From Dermatemys mawii (taxonomy: Eukaryota > Chordata > Testudines > Dermatemydidae), in assembly GCA_007922305.1 (NCBI GenBank), contig ML677373.1, positions 12,388,127 to 12,452,126 of the forward strand: a stretch of DNA of 64,000 nt. The letters are read 5' to 3'. A program made the position numbers and the translations under genes. Of this stretch, positions 36,601 through 48,600 are shown piece by piece. Position 1 is the first letter of the stretch. Each line of letters starts with the position of its first letter. Below the pieces are notes generated by a model. The model had not been told where the DNA came from and made no database searches. It saw nothing but the letters and a program-made list of their open reading frames with translations.

Positions 36601-39600
36601 AATATCTTAAAAAAATCTAAAAAAAAAGGCACTTGAGATTCTTAAATTTTGGGTCAAGTGCTGTAGCTATCTTTAGAAATCTCACATTGGTACCTTTTTT
36701 GTGCTAAGTCAATAGTAAAACTTGTGGGTTTTCAGTCAGACTTACCTTAAATGGGGCAGTAAGGTGTTGACTAAGCCATGGCCACATCGCCTCTGGCTCT
36801 TCCATTGTTTCAGCAGTTTTTGCGATCTCCCTGATCCAAATTCAGAACAAAGTAGTCTGTGGAGTATGAATAGACTAATGGACCTATTTTCCCCTTCCAC
36901 TTAGAGCTCCATACACATAGTGTAAGAGGAGCTGAATTTCTGCTTGTGCATCATATTGGGGTGTGTGGTAATAGTGCGTGTAACCTGGGGATTTGGGGTG
37001 GCGCTCTCTCTCTAATGGCACTGCCCTTAAAGAGTGAGTATTCAAAAGCACCCAGCATTGGCCTGATTGTGTTCTTACAGAGGTCAGTGTAAAACTCCTC
37101 TTGACTTCAGTGAGGGAATTAGGCCAGTGCTGAGAGCTTCTGAAAATCCCACCTGAAAAGTCCCAAACTGATGAGTTTGGGACAGCGACGTATTGCCCTT
37201 GCTATGGTGATTTCCTTTGCTCTGCCCCATGTTGCAGGTGTTGCAGATTTGATCTGCAGTATTATGTATCTTCCCAGACTGCTTTCACCCCTTCCATGCT
37301 CCCCCCGCCCACGTCCTTTACCTCCCCCTTGCGGTAATCATTCTCCCATCAGTATGTCGCTGTTCCCTTCTTTCTCTTGTTTCCTAGATGTCGCCATGCT
37401 GCCATAGCAAAGTACTTTGGAGATGTCACCCCCCCTTGTAACAAGTGCTGTGATTACTGCAAGAACCCAGGAGCAGTGAAAAAGCAGCTGGATTCTCTGG
37501 AGCTCAGCAGCAACAGCTGGAGCAGAACCTGCATTGGACCCACAGGTTCCTCTCGGGATACCTATGACCCAGAGCTCTATGAAGGAGGGAGGAGAGGCTC
37601 TGGAGGCTTTAGCAGGTTCGGATTTGATTGCTGAGCCTCGTGATCTGTTGGGGAGGATGGAGCTCCCCCGCTTTGGACGGCCCTGCTGCCAGCTCAGCCA
37701 CTCCTCATTTCTGTGTGGTGTTTTCTTGTCACTTCTGGCCTCAAAGCCGGGAACGTTTTTCCATACACTGTGGCTGGCTCGATCAGATTTATGTCCCTGG
37801 GAGTCAGAAGCTGTCCCCAGATCATCTGAAACAATTGATTATCCCACAGAATGTAGCTGGTTCCAGGAACTGGCCTAAATTTTGCATCAGGGCTGGGAGA
37901 CAGAGGAACTAGACTTTAGAGAGGCTAATCAAGTGGCTAGCTCCAGACTTCTCCTGGATTTTAGTCCTAGCACTGACTCACTAACCTAGAGCAAATTGCT
38001 CAACTTCTGCATCTCCATTTCCCCTTACCTGTAAAATAGGGATCGGTCTAGGGAAGTGTGATTAAATCTACATAGTGCTTAGCACACTTGGATGCTGTGC
38101 TGTAGACATGTGGCATGGTGGTGGTATTATTATTTATTTTATTAATTTTTCCCCAATGTGTAACTCCTATTTTTCAAGGGGATTTTGTGTTTGAAAGCAA
38201 AAGGCTGTTAGCATTGCTGGGCTACAGCCATCATGCGGTCAGACACAGTGCAAGCTTCTCTGCACACTTCTTCCTACGCGGCTCTGTTATGATCTGCAGC
38301 CCTCTGCTTCTACAGGTTGACACAGATTGGGAGCTTTATTCATCAGATTTCTAGTGACCCTGATCTGTACAGTAACTCCGAGCGTAATGTTGTAGTTAAA
38401 TTCCTGAAAAATGCTACTTTAAGCAAAACGATGTTAAGCGAATTCAGTTTCCTCATAAGAATTAATGTAAATGTGGGGGAGGGAGGGTTACGTTCCAGGG
38501 GAAATTTTTTCACCAAAATAAGTTTTAAACACACAATTTAATATTGTACACAGCAATGATGATTGTGAAGCTTGGTTGAGGTGGTGAAGTCAAAGAGTGG
38601 GATATTTCCCAGGGTCTGCCTTACTGCTAAATGATGAATTAGCTCTCGGCTGAACCCTCAAGGGTTAACATGTTGTTAATTTAATGTCACACCCTCCAAA
38701 GTAGCAGGAAGGGAGGGAGGAGAGACACACCTTGTGTGTGTGAGAGAGACATGCCTTGCCCCTTTAAGTATGCTGACGCCACTCTTAAGTACATTGCCTT
38801 TTTAAGAAGATCAGCAAGTTGAGGGAGCGCCTGATGACAGCAAGCTCCCTCTGAGCCCTGTCGTCCTGAGCCATCGTGTCCCTGTGCTCTGTGGAGATGA
38901 GGTATAGGAGTGCGGGGAGGGGGACACCCTGACATTAGCGCACCCGCCCCCCCCAGCAAGCAGGAGGCTCCTGGGAGCTGCTCCAAGGCAGAGGGCAGGA
39001 GCAGGGCACTGCAGTAGGGGGAGGGACAGTTCAACTACCTGGCAGTTGATAGCCTGCTGGGTGGCTGCTGCTCAAGGAACTTAGGGGAGCGGGGAGCTGA
39101 TGGGGGGCTGCCGGTCCACCCTGGTTCCAAGTCCCCATCAGCTAGCTCCAATGGGCTGTTCTTTCTGCAAGCCGTGGACAAAGCAGACGGCTGCCAAAGG
39201 CTGTTGCTTTAACACAGGGGATTGCTTGGTACCTACTTTACTGATTTTGCGCTGCTTGGCTGTACCTTCTGTTCAAAGCTGTAATGGTCACTGAGGCCCC
39301 AGTCGTGCCAACCTTACTCGCTGTTGTTGGTTTTAGAGGACTCTTAGCTGAGGAAGTACTGCTCAACTTGATTAAGGGAGGCAGAACTGAGCTCTAAGAT
39401 GCGTTCATAAAAGCAATTAGAAAACACTTTCCTAAGGCCTTTAGACCAGCTACTGCTCCCTCTACTGGAATTTGTATCCCTCTCCTAATGCTCCTACCTT
39501 CTCATCCAGATATGACGAAGGGAACCGTGGGAGCGGGGACGAAGCCAGTGAGGAAAATCGGAAGCGGGAGTGGTACAACTTCTACAAAAAGCAGATGAAT

Positions 39601-42600
39601 CTGCGTAAAGTGAGTTAACATGCCTTCTCTAAGAGATCCGAGGGCTTCTGGCTTTTGGCCTCTGTGCTGTGAACCTGCCTCTACTGCAGCCATAGCAGCT
39701 TCCTGTGACTAGCAGCAGGACGATCAATGGTGTAACGATCACTCGGAAAGGCTTTAGCTAACGGACATATGGGCAAATGAAAAACCAAAAGTCTGTAAAT
39801 CTGAGAGTTAGCATAGCCCTCTCTACAGATCTACAGGCTTTGTCTCCAGACTCTGGACCAGATCCTCTCATGCCAGTTTTTGTGTGGAATGGGGTGCTTA
39901 GAGGAGGAAAACTCTTCACTTACCTAATTTGTCCTGAAGCCATTCTGTCTGGGGGTGTTTTCCACCCACCCCTCTCAATCCCTCTGATCTCCCATGGACC
40001 TTGGAGCTCCACCAAAAGTCAGAGCCATCTAGGGTGACCAGATGTCCTGATTTTTGTAGGGACAGTCCTGATCTTTGGGTCTCTTTCTTATATAGGTTCC
40101 TATTGCCCCCTACTCCCATCCTGATTTTTCACATTTGCTGTCTGGTTACCCTCGAGCCATCTTAGGGCTTGTCTACACTACCCGCCTCCTCCTTTTCCCA
40201 TTTATGTGAAGAAAATCTCCTTGATGTATTTACGAGCTGGCCCCTATCCTACTCTTGTCAAGGGGATCTTGTCTTCTTTAACATATCTAATATTTGACTG
40301 GCCTCAGTCAGCCCCTCTGGCCTTTGAATTGCAGCCCTTACCTGCTCCCCAGTCTCTTCTGTCCTTTTCACTGCCTTCCCTGCACCTTAATAATTTTGGC
40401 ATCATACTTCCTGGATCAGGTGATTGGAGTTGCGTCCAGGATCTCCCATGTTCTCTGTAGATCCTTCACAAATGTTGCTCATGATGGAAATGTTTGATAC
40501 CCTCCCCCCCTCTCTCTTTTCCTGCAGGGCAAAGAACCAGAAAAAAATGACTTTGTCCCTCCAGGTAGATCTCTCCATTGCTTTATACGTTTACCAGATG
40601 GTCTCGATCAGTGAGAGACTTCCATGGGGAAGGGGAACACTTTGGTTGCCTTATGTAGCATCAATATCTGGGACTGCAACTTAGTCCTCTCCTGCGACTG
40701 GATGTTTTACAAAAAGGGCACAGCTGAATCGACCCACAGCTCCAACTGTTGGGCACCAGGGCCAGAGCACTGGGTCCCTGGCTGTGGAACTCCTTGCTAG
40801 CAGAGGTCGATCTAAGCCCAGATCTGAGATTGTTCAGGTCAAGATGTAGATTGCATCTTTCTGATACAGCCTGCCCCAGTGGAACACCTTTTGATCAGAG
40901 CTTTCAGCCTCTCTAATTTTGTGTTGCATTTAAATACCCCAGTTCTGGCCACTGTGTCAAACCTGGGCACCTGAGGGAAGTTTTATTGTTTTCACCTGTG
41001 CTGCTTGGAGTTTTGTCAAGCGGCAGAATTATTGCTACAGGCCAAAGGGGTCCCCTACAGCAGTGGCTCTCAACCTTTCCAGACTACTGTACCCTTTGCA
41101 AGAGTCTGATTTGTCTTGTGTACCCCCAAGTTTCACCTCACTTAAACTTACAAAATCAGACCCAAAAATAGATAAGTATAACAGCAGGCTGTTACTGATA
41201 AATTGCTGACTTTCTCATTTTTACCATATAATTATAAAATAAATCAATTGGAATATAAATATTGTACTTACATTTCAGTGTATAGTATATAGAGTAGTAT
41301 AAACAAATCATTGTCTATGAAATTTTAGTTTATACTGATTTTTCTAGTGCTTTTTTTGTAGCCTCTTGTAAAACTAGGCAAATATTTAGAGGAGTTGATG
41401 TATCCCTGGAAGACCTCTAAGTACCTCTGGGGTACACATCCCCCTGGTTGAGACCCACTGCTCTACATAATGTGTTGCTCTGATCAACTCCGCCCTATCC
41501 TACATCTGACCTCGAATGAGGTTGTTTTTCCTGAGAACTGAAGGTCCTGAAAGGGGCTCGCTGGGATAGAGCTCTTTGACAAGCCGCGAATCTTGTGCTT
41601 GTGACAGAGAGGTACTCACCTCAGCGAAATCTCACCTCAGCTTCCTCACGTGTCCTTCCGCCCGCTCAAGGGGAACTTCGTAATGGCCCATGGGTGGTGT
41701 GGTGGGATGGCAATTCCAAGAGATCCCTCAGTAACACCCCACCAAGTAAGGGTGGTGGGGGTGGCATAGCAAGGAATGGAAGGGTGGAGAGCATATCTTT
41801 GAAACGTCACTTCTCTGGTAGATGCAGGCTGCCCCCTGAAAGACGCCACCAGCCAGAAAATCTCCAAACTCACGGTCAAGGTAAGGAAAGACCCCCCTGC
41901 TAGTAATTATCGTCTGAGACAGGCCAGAGGTGCTGCTGCTCCTTCCTGTCCTGTTGTGGGGTGGGGAGAGAAAGACAATGCCATTCTTGCAAGAGGATCT
42001 CCTCTCTCTCCTTTGGTTTTAGGCCCGAGAACACTGCTTGAAGATGTTGGTAGAAGCTCTGAGCAGCAACCAGAAGGCAGCCCCGACAGGACCTGGGTAT
42101 TAAACAAGGCACAGGAAGGGGTAGAGTGAGCAGGTCCTGATAGCAGGGCTCTCCTTGCTCTGATCAAGATCGTTGTGTGCAATGGTCACCCTTGTCAGTG
42201 AATAACCTCTGGGGCTCTGCACAATGCTCTGGGTGGCAGGGCTGCGACCTCCCGGGGCAGCGCAGATGCAGAGCCACGGCCTGACCTGGTGCTCTGTGCT
42301 GCGTGGCACCTGGCTGCCTGTCCTGGTGCAGCTGCACCGCCAGCCACCTGTGCTCCAGGCAGCACGGTAAGGGGGCAAAGAGCAGGGCAAGGGGTTGGAT
42401 AGAGGGCAGGGGAGTTCGGGGATGGTCAGGGGGCAGGAGTATGGATAGGGGTCTGGGCGGGGAACAGGGGAATTGAATGGGGGGAGGGGTCCCAGGGGGC
42501 GGTCAGGCATGAGAGGAGCGTTTGGATGGGCGGGCAGGGGGCAGTCAGGTGGAGGTTCTGGGGCAGTCAGGGGACAGGGAGAAGGGATGGTTGGATAGGG

Positions 42601-45600
42601 AAGGGGTCCTGTGGGGCCGTAAGGAAGGAGAGGGAGGTTTGGATGGGGCAGGAGTCCAGGGAGGGCTGTCAGGGGGTAAGAAGCAGGAGGGGCCGGATAG
42701 GGGTGGGGGCCTAACCGGCCCTCCATACAATTTTGGAAACCAGTGCGGCCCTCAGGCCAAAAAGTTTGCCCACCCCTGGTCTATGGTGATTCCAGGATTG
42801 TTCCCCTTTGCCCCACCAGAGGGGGATAGCGCACTACACAAAGTCCGTACAGACCCACACAAACCAGAGAATCTCCAAATGTGTGAGAGGAGAGGTAAAC
42901 CTGCTGTGCTCCAGCCAGGCACTTAAACTGCCCCTTGACCACCAGCTGCAGTTTTTACACATTCAGCTTAAATCCCAGCCCTGCTTCCGCACTGGCCCTC
43001 ACCCAACCCAGACCCCAAGGAGGCAAATTCTTCACCCTTGCGGGAGACACTTCACCAACCTGATCACTCCTCTCACAAGTGGAGAGCTGTGTCCTAGCTG
43101 AACTGACCGAAGTGCGTTTTGCAGGTCAGACCCTCAGGCCTGCGCCGTGGAGATGGAGTATGAGGCTTTCCGAACCAGTAAAATGTCCAACCTGTACAAG
43201 GCAACTGTGCTAAAGAAGGTAGGGAGACAGCTGGGAGTGGGAAGGACCTGGAGCTGTTCCCTCCCGTCCCCGGTGTCACCACTGCCTTAGCCATTGGGCA
43301 TAGTACGTGTTAGACTCAAGGGGCACGTTCCCACCTTGTGTTACAGCTCTCGCTCTGCCCTGCTTACCTCCCTCAGGCTGTTTCTTCCTGGCAGGCCTTC
43401 CAGGAAGAGCCTTTATCTCACTGGATTCCCCCTCCCTGTTGGCTGCAGTCCAGCTGTTGATCAGAAATTCACCCGAGGCCCTTCCCATCTCAGTGAACAT
43501 CCATGAAGTGCTGTAAAAATGGCTCCAGCCTTAAAAATAAAAAGGGCAGAGGGTTGCCCTGACCACCCTGTGGCTGCAGAATCGTTACATAGTAGAAAAG
43601 TCCTGAGCTGGGCGAGGCAGTTGGCTGAAGCTATCCTGGGGTAATTCATGGCCGTGAGGCAGGTGGAGACCTGCCCTTTGCCAGTGAGGATTGCGATGCA
43701 TGCTGAGGAAGAGGGAGACGTAAAGACTCTCCCATTGGGTGGTGATGTTCTTCTCTTCCAATCCAAGGTAGCGGAGATCAACAAAGCCTCGAAAGAAGGG
43801 GAGCTGTATCCTGCATTTGGGTCAGGAGCTGGTGGCGGCGGCAGCCCCAGGACAAAGTCTGAACCCTCAGCTGAAGATGGCTTTCTCCCTGCATCCCAGG
43901 TCTATTCAGTGAGTACAGGTGGCTGCTGGGCTTGCAAAGCCTATTTCCTGGAAGTATTGTGGCCATGTCAAATATGACGTGCCCAGCCGGTTGTATGAAA
44001 ATGCTGAATGCTTGATCTAGAAAACAGCCCAGGCAGTTTTTGGCTAGGCTGTAAAACGTGCTTGAGGCAAAGCTGGGCAAAGAGGAAAAGATGAATGATG
44101 GGTTTTGGGGTGTGGGTCTTTGCAAGGTTTGTTGCTTAGCTTTGGTTTGTGGTGGAATGTTTTGCCTCCCATCCTGCTCCTCTTGCACTTGGTGCTCTTG
44201 AGGTGAGGACAGCTCAACTCCCTTGTCATGCTGGATCTCCTGGTTATCATAAACATAATTTATTTTCAGACTGTAGTTTGCCAAAGAGGCTCCCCTCCGA
44301 TCTAACTTGTCATCGCTCAACCAAGGACGCTGCCCGTCCCCGTATTCTGGGGTTACAGCTTTCCCTCACCCCTGTCCCCCTTACTTTGCAGCCAGGACTG
44401 CTCTGATGTGTCTGCTTCTGGTTTTAGACAGGGTGTGCTCCCTGAAAGGAGTGTGCTGCAGAGTGGCACCATCACAATTGGCAGACCTATCACGTGACCT
44501 AGGCGTCATTGGCAGACTCCATCCCAGCAGCACTGGACTGGCTGACTTAAGCTCTGTAGCTTGTTACCCCGCACTAATCCCTCTCCTCTCCCGCTGCCAG
44601 ATCCAGCCCAGCCCAGAGCAGTGGTGGCCGAAAGCTGTTACCATCTGATGGCTTTTCAGTAGCTCTGTGAAGTGGGTTTGCTGGGCTCCGTACAGCGAAC
44701 AAGTGCTCACGTTGCAGAAACCACTCTTGGTCCTGCCTGCATCTTTGTTGGCACCCTCAGCAGAGAGGCTGCAGGAAGTCCGAGAGTGAAAGGCTGGGCT
44801 GAACTATCCCTCAGCCCAGGGGGGTGATTCCTCTGGGTCAGGGTGAATCACCTTGGGAGGAGAAATTCATCCTGCTGGTTCCTGTGCTGTGGGGAGCTCT
44901 GCTGGGCAGGCCTGTGAATCTGGCATCTTTTATATTCACTGGCAGCTCCTGCATGTTGCTGTAAGCAAGGGTATGTCGCTGGTGTGGTTTATGGATGCCC
45001 CCAATACCTGCCTCTTGTGCCACAAGAGGGAGAGCCTGGCACACAGCTGCCTGCAGTATGCCCTAGTGCAGCCCCTGTCCTAGCTCCTCCAGAGCCTCCT
45101 GCTGAGGTTCTGGCTGTATTTGTCCCCACATCTCCTATATACCCATCCATGGCCCCATGATGTCACAAGATCTCATCAGCCTCCTCCTGGCTCTGGCCAA
45201 GATGGCCATCCATTCCAAGCTCAGCAGGGAGGTTCTCTGTGACTGGAGGGGTCTTTCTTCCGTTCCCTGGGCATTTCTTGCCTCTAGCAGCATCCACGGA
45301 TGCCTTGGTGGCCTTTGCTGAGCAGTGGGCATTGCCTGTTGTTCTCTGCTCGGTGTGCCCATCCAGTTCCCTTGTTCTGCACCTTTGTCCTCCAGTTTTA
45401 TCATTGTTTGGCTCCAGGGAATCACTTGCTTTCTGGGTCATGTGGTCCCTCCCTCATCTGAGGGGACAGGCCATTAGGTTGGTGGCTTTGCCCACTGCAG
45501 ACAGTCACCAGCAGTAAATTCACAAGTCAAAATAAAGCCATCTCCACTGACTTCTGACTAACCCTCCTGTGACAAACCATGTGCACGTAATGGAAGGAAC

Positions 45601-48600
45601 CAAGTCTCCATTTTGTGTTTCCTGGCAGGGGCAGGGTGTAAACAGGGAGACAATTTCCTTGGCGATGCCTTTGTAACTCTCTAGTGCCCTCCTCCTGTCT
45701 CCTTCCCTTCTCTTTGTAGTTTAAACCCAAGCGGATAGGAGCTGGGTTTCGAAAGAGTTCCAGCTTGTTCCAGACTGCTGCCGAGCTGCTGAAGACCAAG
45801 GAGGAGAGTGATGACAAGCCTGTGGAGAGAGAGGAGAATAGTCCAAACTGGCAAGGTGACAACGAATGTGATTCAGAAATGGCCAGCGTCTCTGCCGTCA
45901 AGAACAAAGAAAGGGTGGCCAAAGCAGCACACGGAAGTGCAGTAGAAGCCGTACAGGCTCATGACAAGAAGGGACAGCAGCCCAGTTCAGATGCAAATGC
46001 CTCCCTGTGGGATAGCCCTACCAAGAAGGCAAAGCTCACCAAGAAGCAACAGCTGCTAGCAGAAGCAGCCAGAAAAGAATCTCAGAACATTTCCAAATTC
46101 TTCTCTCTCCCCAGGGCTGGGCTTAAAACCTCAGGATGTGTCTCGGCAGAGGAAGACAATTGTCCTGTGAGTGAGCGCTCTCAGTCCCTTTCTCAAAGAG
46201 AATGTCAGGAGAACGAGGACCCTCAGGAAAATAAAGATGTCTCAGGAGGAAGTATGGCCGGGCATCCCCAGATGGAGGACCATGAGTCAAGGAAGATGGA
46301 GGAAGCACTGACTGAGAGAAGTCAAGACTTGGAGTCAAAGCACGACCCTGGATCTGAAGCCACACAAGCAGGATTAGATGGTCGGACAAAACCAAGGTGA
46401 GAGAGCTCTTGTGGTCCTGTCCAATTCTTTCCTGCTTTGCCCAGTCCATCCCACAGTGGTGTCTCGTTAGCTAATTACACTGGTAGCCCTTTGTGCTGCA
46501 TTGATGGAGACCTGTCATGATAGTATTTAACCGGTGTTATAAGTCTGAGCTGGTCTGGGTAGGGTGTCTCCTTCACGCTTTACTGCAGTCTCTGCCACTC
46601 GCTAAATATCAGCCCGGTGAAGTCTTCATCTCATAGCAAGTCCCTGTCATTGACTAATCGAAGCAGCAGAAATGATCTTGTCCTCTCCCTCCATCCTCAG
46701 CTGTGATGAGGCTGGTTTAGAAATCGAAACAACCTGCATTGGGGAACGTCCAGGCAGGAAGAGGCCAGGATCAGATGAGGTGAGACCTCCCTGAATTTCA
46801 TTTTCCTCACATCTGTCTGCTCAGCTTTGTGCCCAGCTTCTCTCTGGAAATGACATGCCTGTTCTAAACCTCACCTGGTATCAGTTCTCCAGGTGTAGTC
46901 CAGTTCCAATCTCAGCAGAGAGCAGCAATCTGGTCTATGTGGGAGCCTGCTCTCCTGAGCTCTAGGCCTGGCTCTGCCGCTGATGCACGGCGTGACTAAC
47001 GCCAGGCACTTTTGGCACGGTTCGCGGAGGTGCTGAGCACCCGCAGCTCTGACTGAAATCTGCGGAAGCTGGGGATGCTCAGCCCGTCTGGCAATCAGGC
47101 CCATCACCTCGGTGTCACTTTCTCCCTCTGGGAGGTGTAGAGGATGATGCCTATCTTGTCATCACCATTGTCAGGTGTAAGTGTGGCCCTGAGTATCTCC
47201 ACCCCTCCGTTACAGAGAGCAAAGTGACCCTTTATCAGTTGAGGGCAGCTGCCAAAGCTGACTCTATGGACCAGTCAGTATTGGGTGGTCACGCAGCAAA
47301 GGCCCAGGGTTTGACATCTGTGACCGCCCCGAGACCTGGCTCTCTTGGCTGCAGCACCATCCCTGTGCTCGGGGTGAATTTGAGTGGGGCACTAACCGTT
47401 TAACTCAAAAGCAGAGCCGATTGCCCTTGGGGATCTATGCCAGGCCTCATTTCCTGCAGCATCCAGCTAGGTTCACCCCAGGGGGTTTTCCCAGTGGGTA
47501 TCCGAGATCATTTCCCTATCCCTCTTTCTGCCAAGCACTTAGACACAGAAATCCCACAGGATTTCTTCTAAGGCCCCTTTCCTGTGTGAAAGGGACAGCG
47601 GGGCTGCTTAGATTAATGCCGCGAGTACCTTCCCCGTGACTAGCCCAGGGTCTGTCTCCAGGGGATTGAGTTGGTTAAATGTATTCCTGCATGGCATTCT
47701 CTATGGGAACAGCTTCCAGGGTGCCATGGGGATGCTTCTGCCTCAGATGGCAGCTTTGGTCTAGGAGTCTGAAACTGCTGCGTGAACGACTGCTCCTCTT
47801 CACGCTGGTCTAGGATCTGGAGAGCCCTGCGACGAAGAGGCTGCAGGCGGCAGCATCTTCCATCCTGTCGCAACCAGAGGGCAAAGGCATGGGCCCAGTG
47901 AAGAAGAAGGTGACTTTTGATCCGAGTTTGTCACAGGCTGATAAAGAAGGAACTACCAAGACCATCCAGCCAGCGACCAAAGGCGTGTCCCTTAAAGAGA
48001 CAGCAGATATTGTCGTCAAATACTTGACACCTTTCTACAAGGGTGGTAAATTTGCTTCCAAGGTAGGCACAGACGACAGCTTTCTCTATCAGGAGGAGAC
48101 CAGAGCTGTGTCTCCTAAGGCCGTTTGGGACAGAGGGTGAGGGGTGCATGATGCTAGTGGGTGTTCATATTTAACCATAGGGTCTGGCTGCTGCTTGGTG
48201 ATAGGGTGTGTCCCCACTTGCCTTAGTGACCCAAGAAGTGAGACTTGTTCTGGAGAGAAATGGTAGGGGGTGGTGAGTGCAGCTCGTGACTGCCATGGTG
48301 CTACAGGGATCCCAGTTATTCACTTCGGATTTTAAAAAGTAAAAACTGAGCTGGGAACTGAGAGCAAATTCAGCCCTTGGCTGTTTCTAGCCTGAGCAGC
48401 TCAGGGCAGGAACTGTCTCTCTCTTCATGTATGTACAGCGCCTAGCACAAGAGGGCCCCGATCTCGCTTGTGAACTTTACCAATAACAATTGTTTCTGTT
48501 ATGGCCCGATGGTGCTAGAGGCTGTGCAAAGGCATGCAACCCTACCAAGACTGTGTGATGAGAGGGTGACGCAGCCATGGGTAACCTTCGCTCTGCATTT

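Larger units (their letters stand above)
21389..37387. other. large RECQL5 intron upstream of SMIM5
   Basis: About 16 kb without a recognisable exon. It must hold any SMIM5 promoter and 5' exon. Contents seen: foldback element at 22.6 kb, antisense CR1 at 25.5 kb, several MIR-like SINEs, hairpin repeats and an A/T-rich microsatellite. Longer open frames here have no family or splice support. Confidence 0.6.

Noticed and set aside
42100..42726. 208-codon Pro-rich frame on - strand
   Set aside because: By-product of the G-rich tandem repeat on the other strand.
43778..44320. 180-codon frame on - strand
   Set aside because: Overlaps RECQL5 exon 13 and its intron antisense; no recognisable domain.
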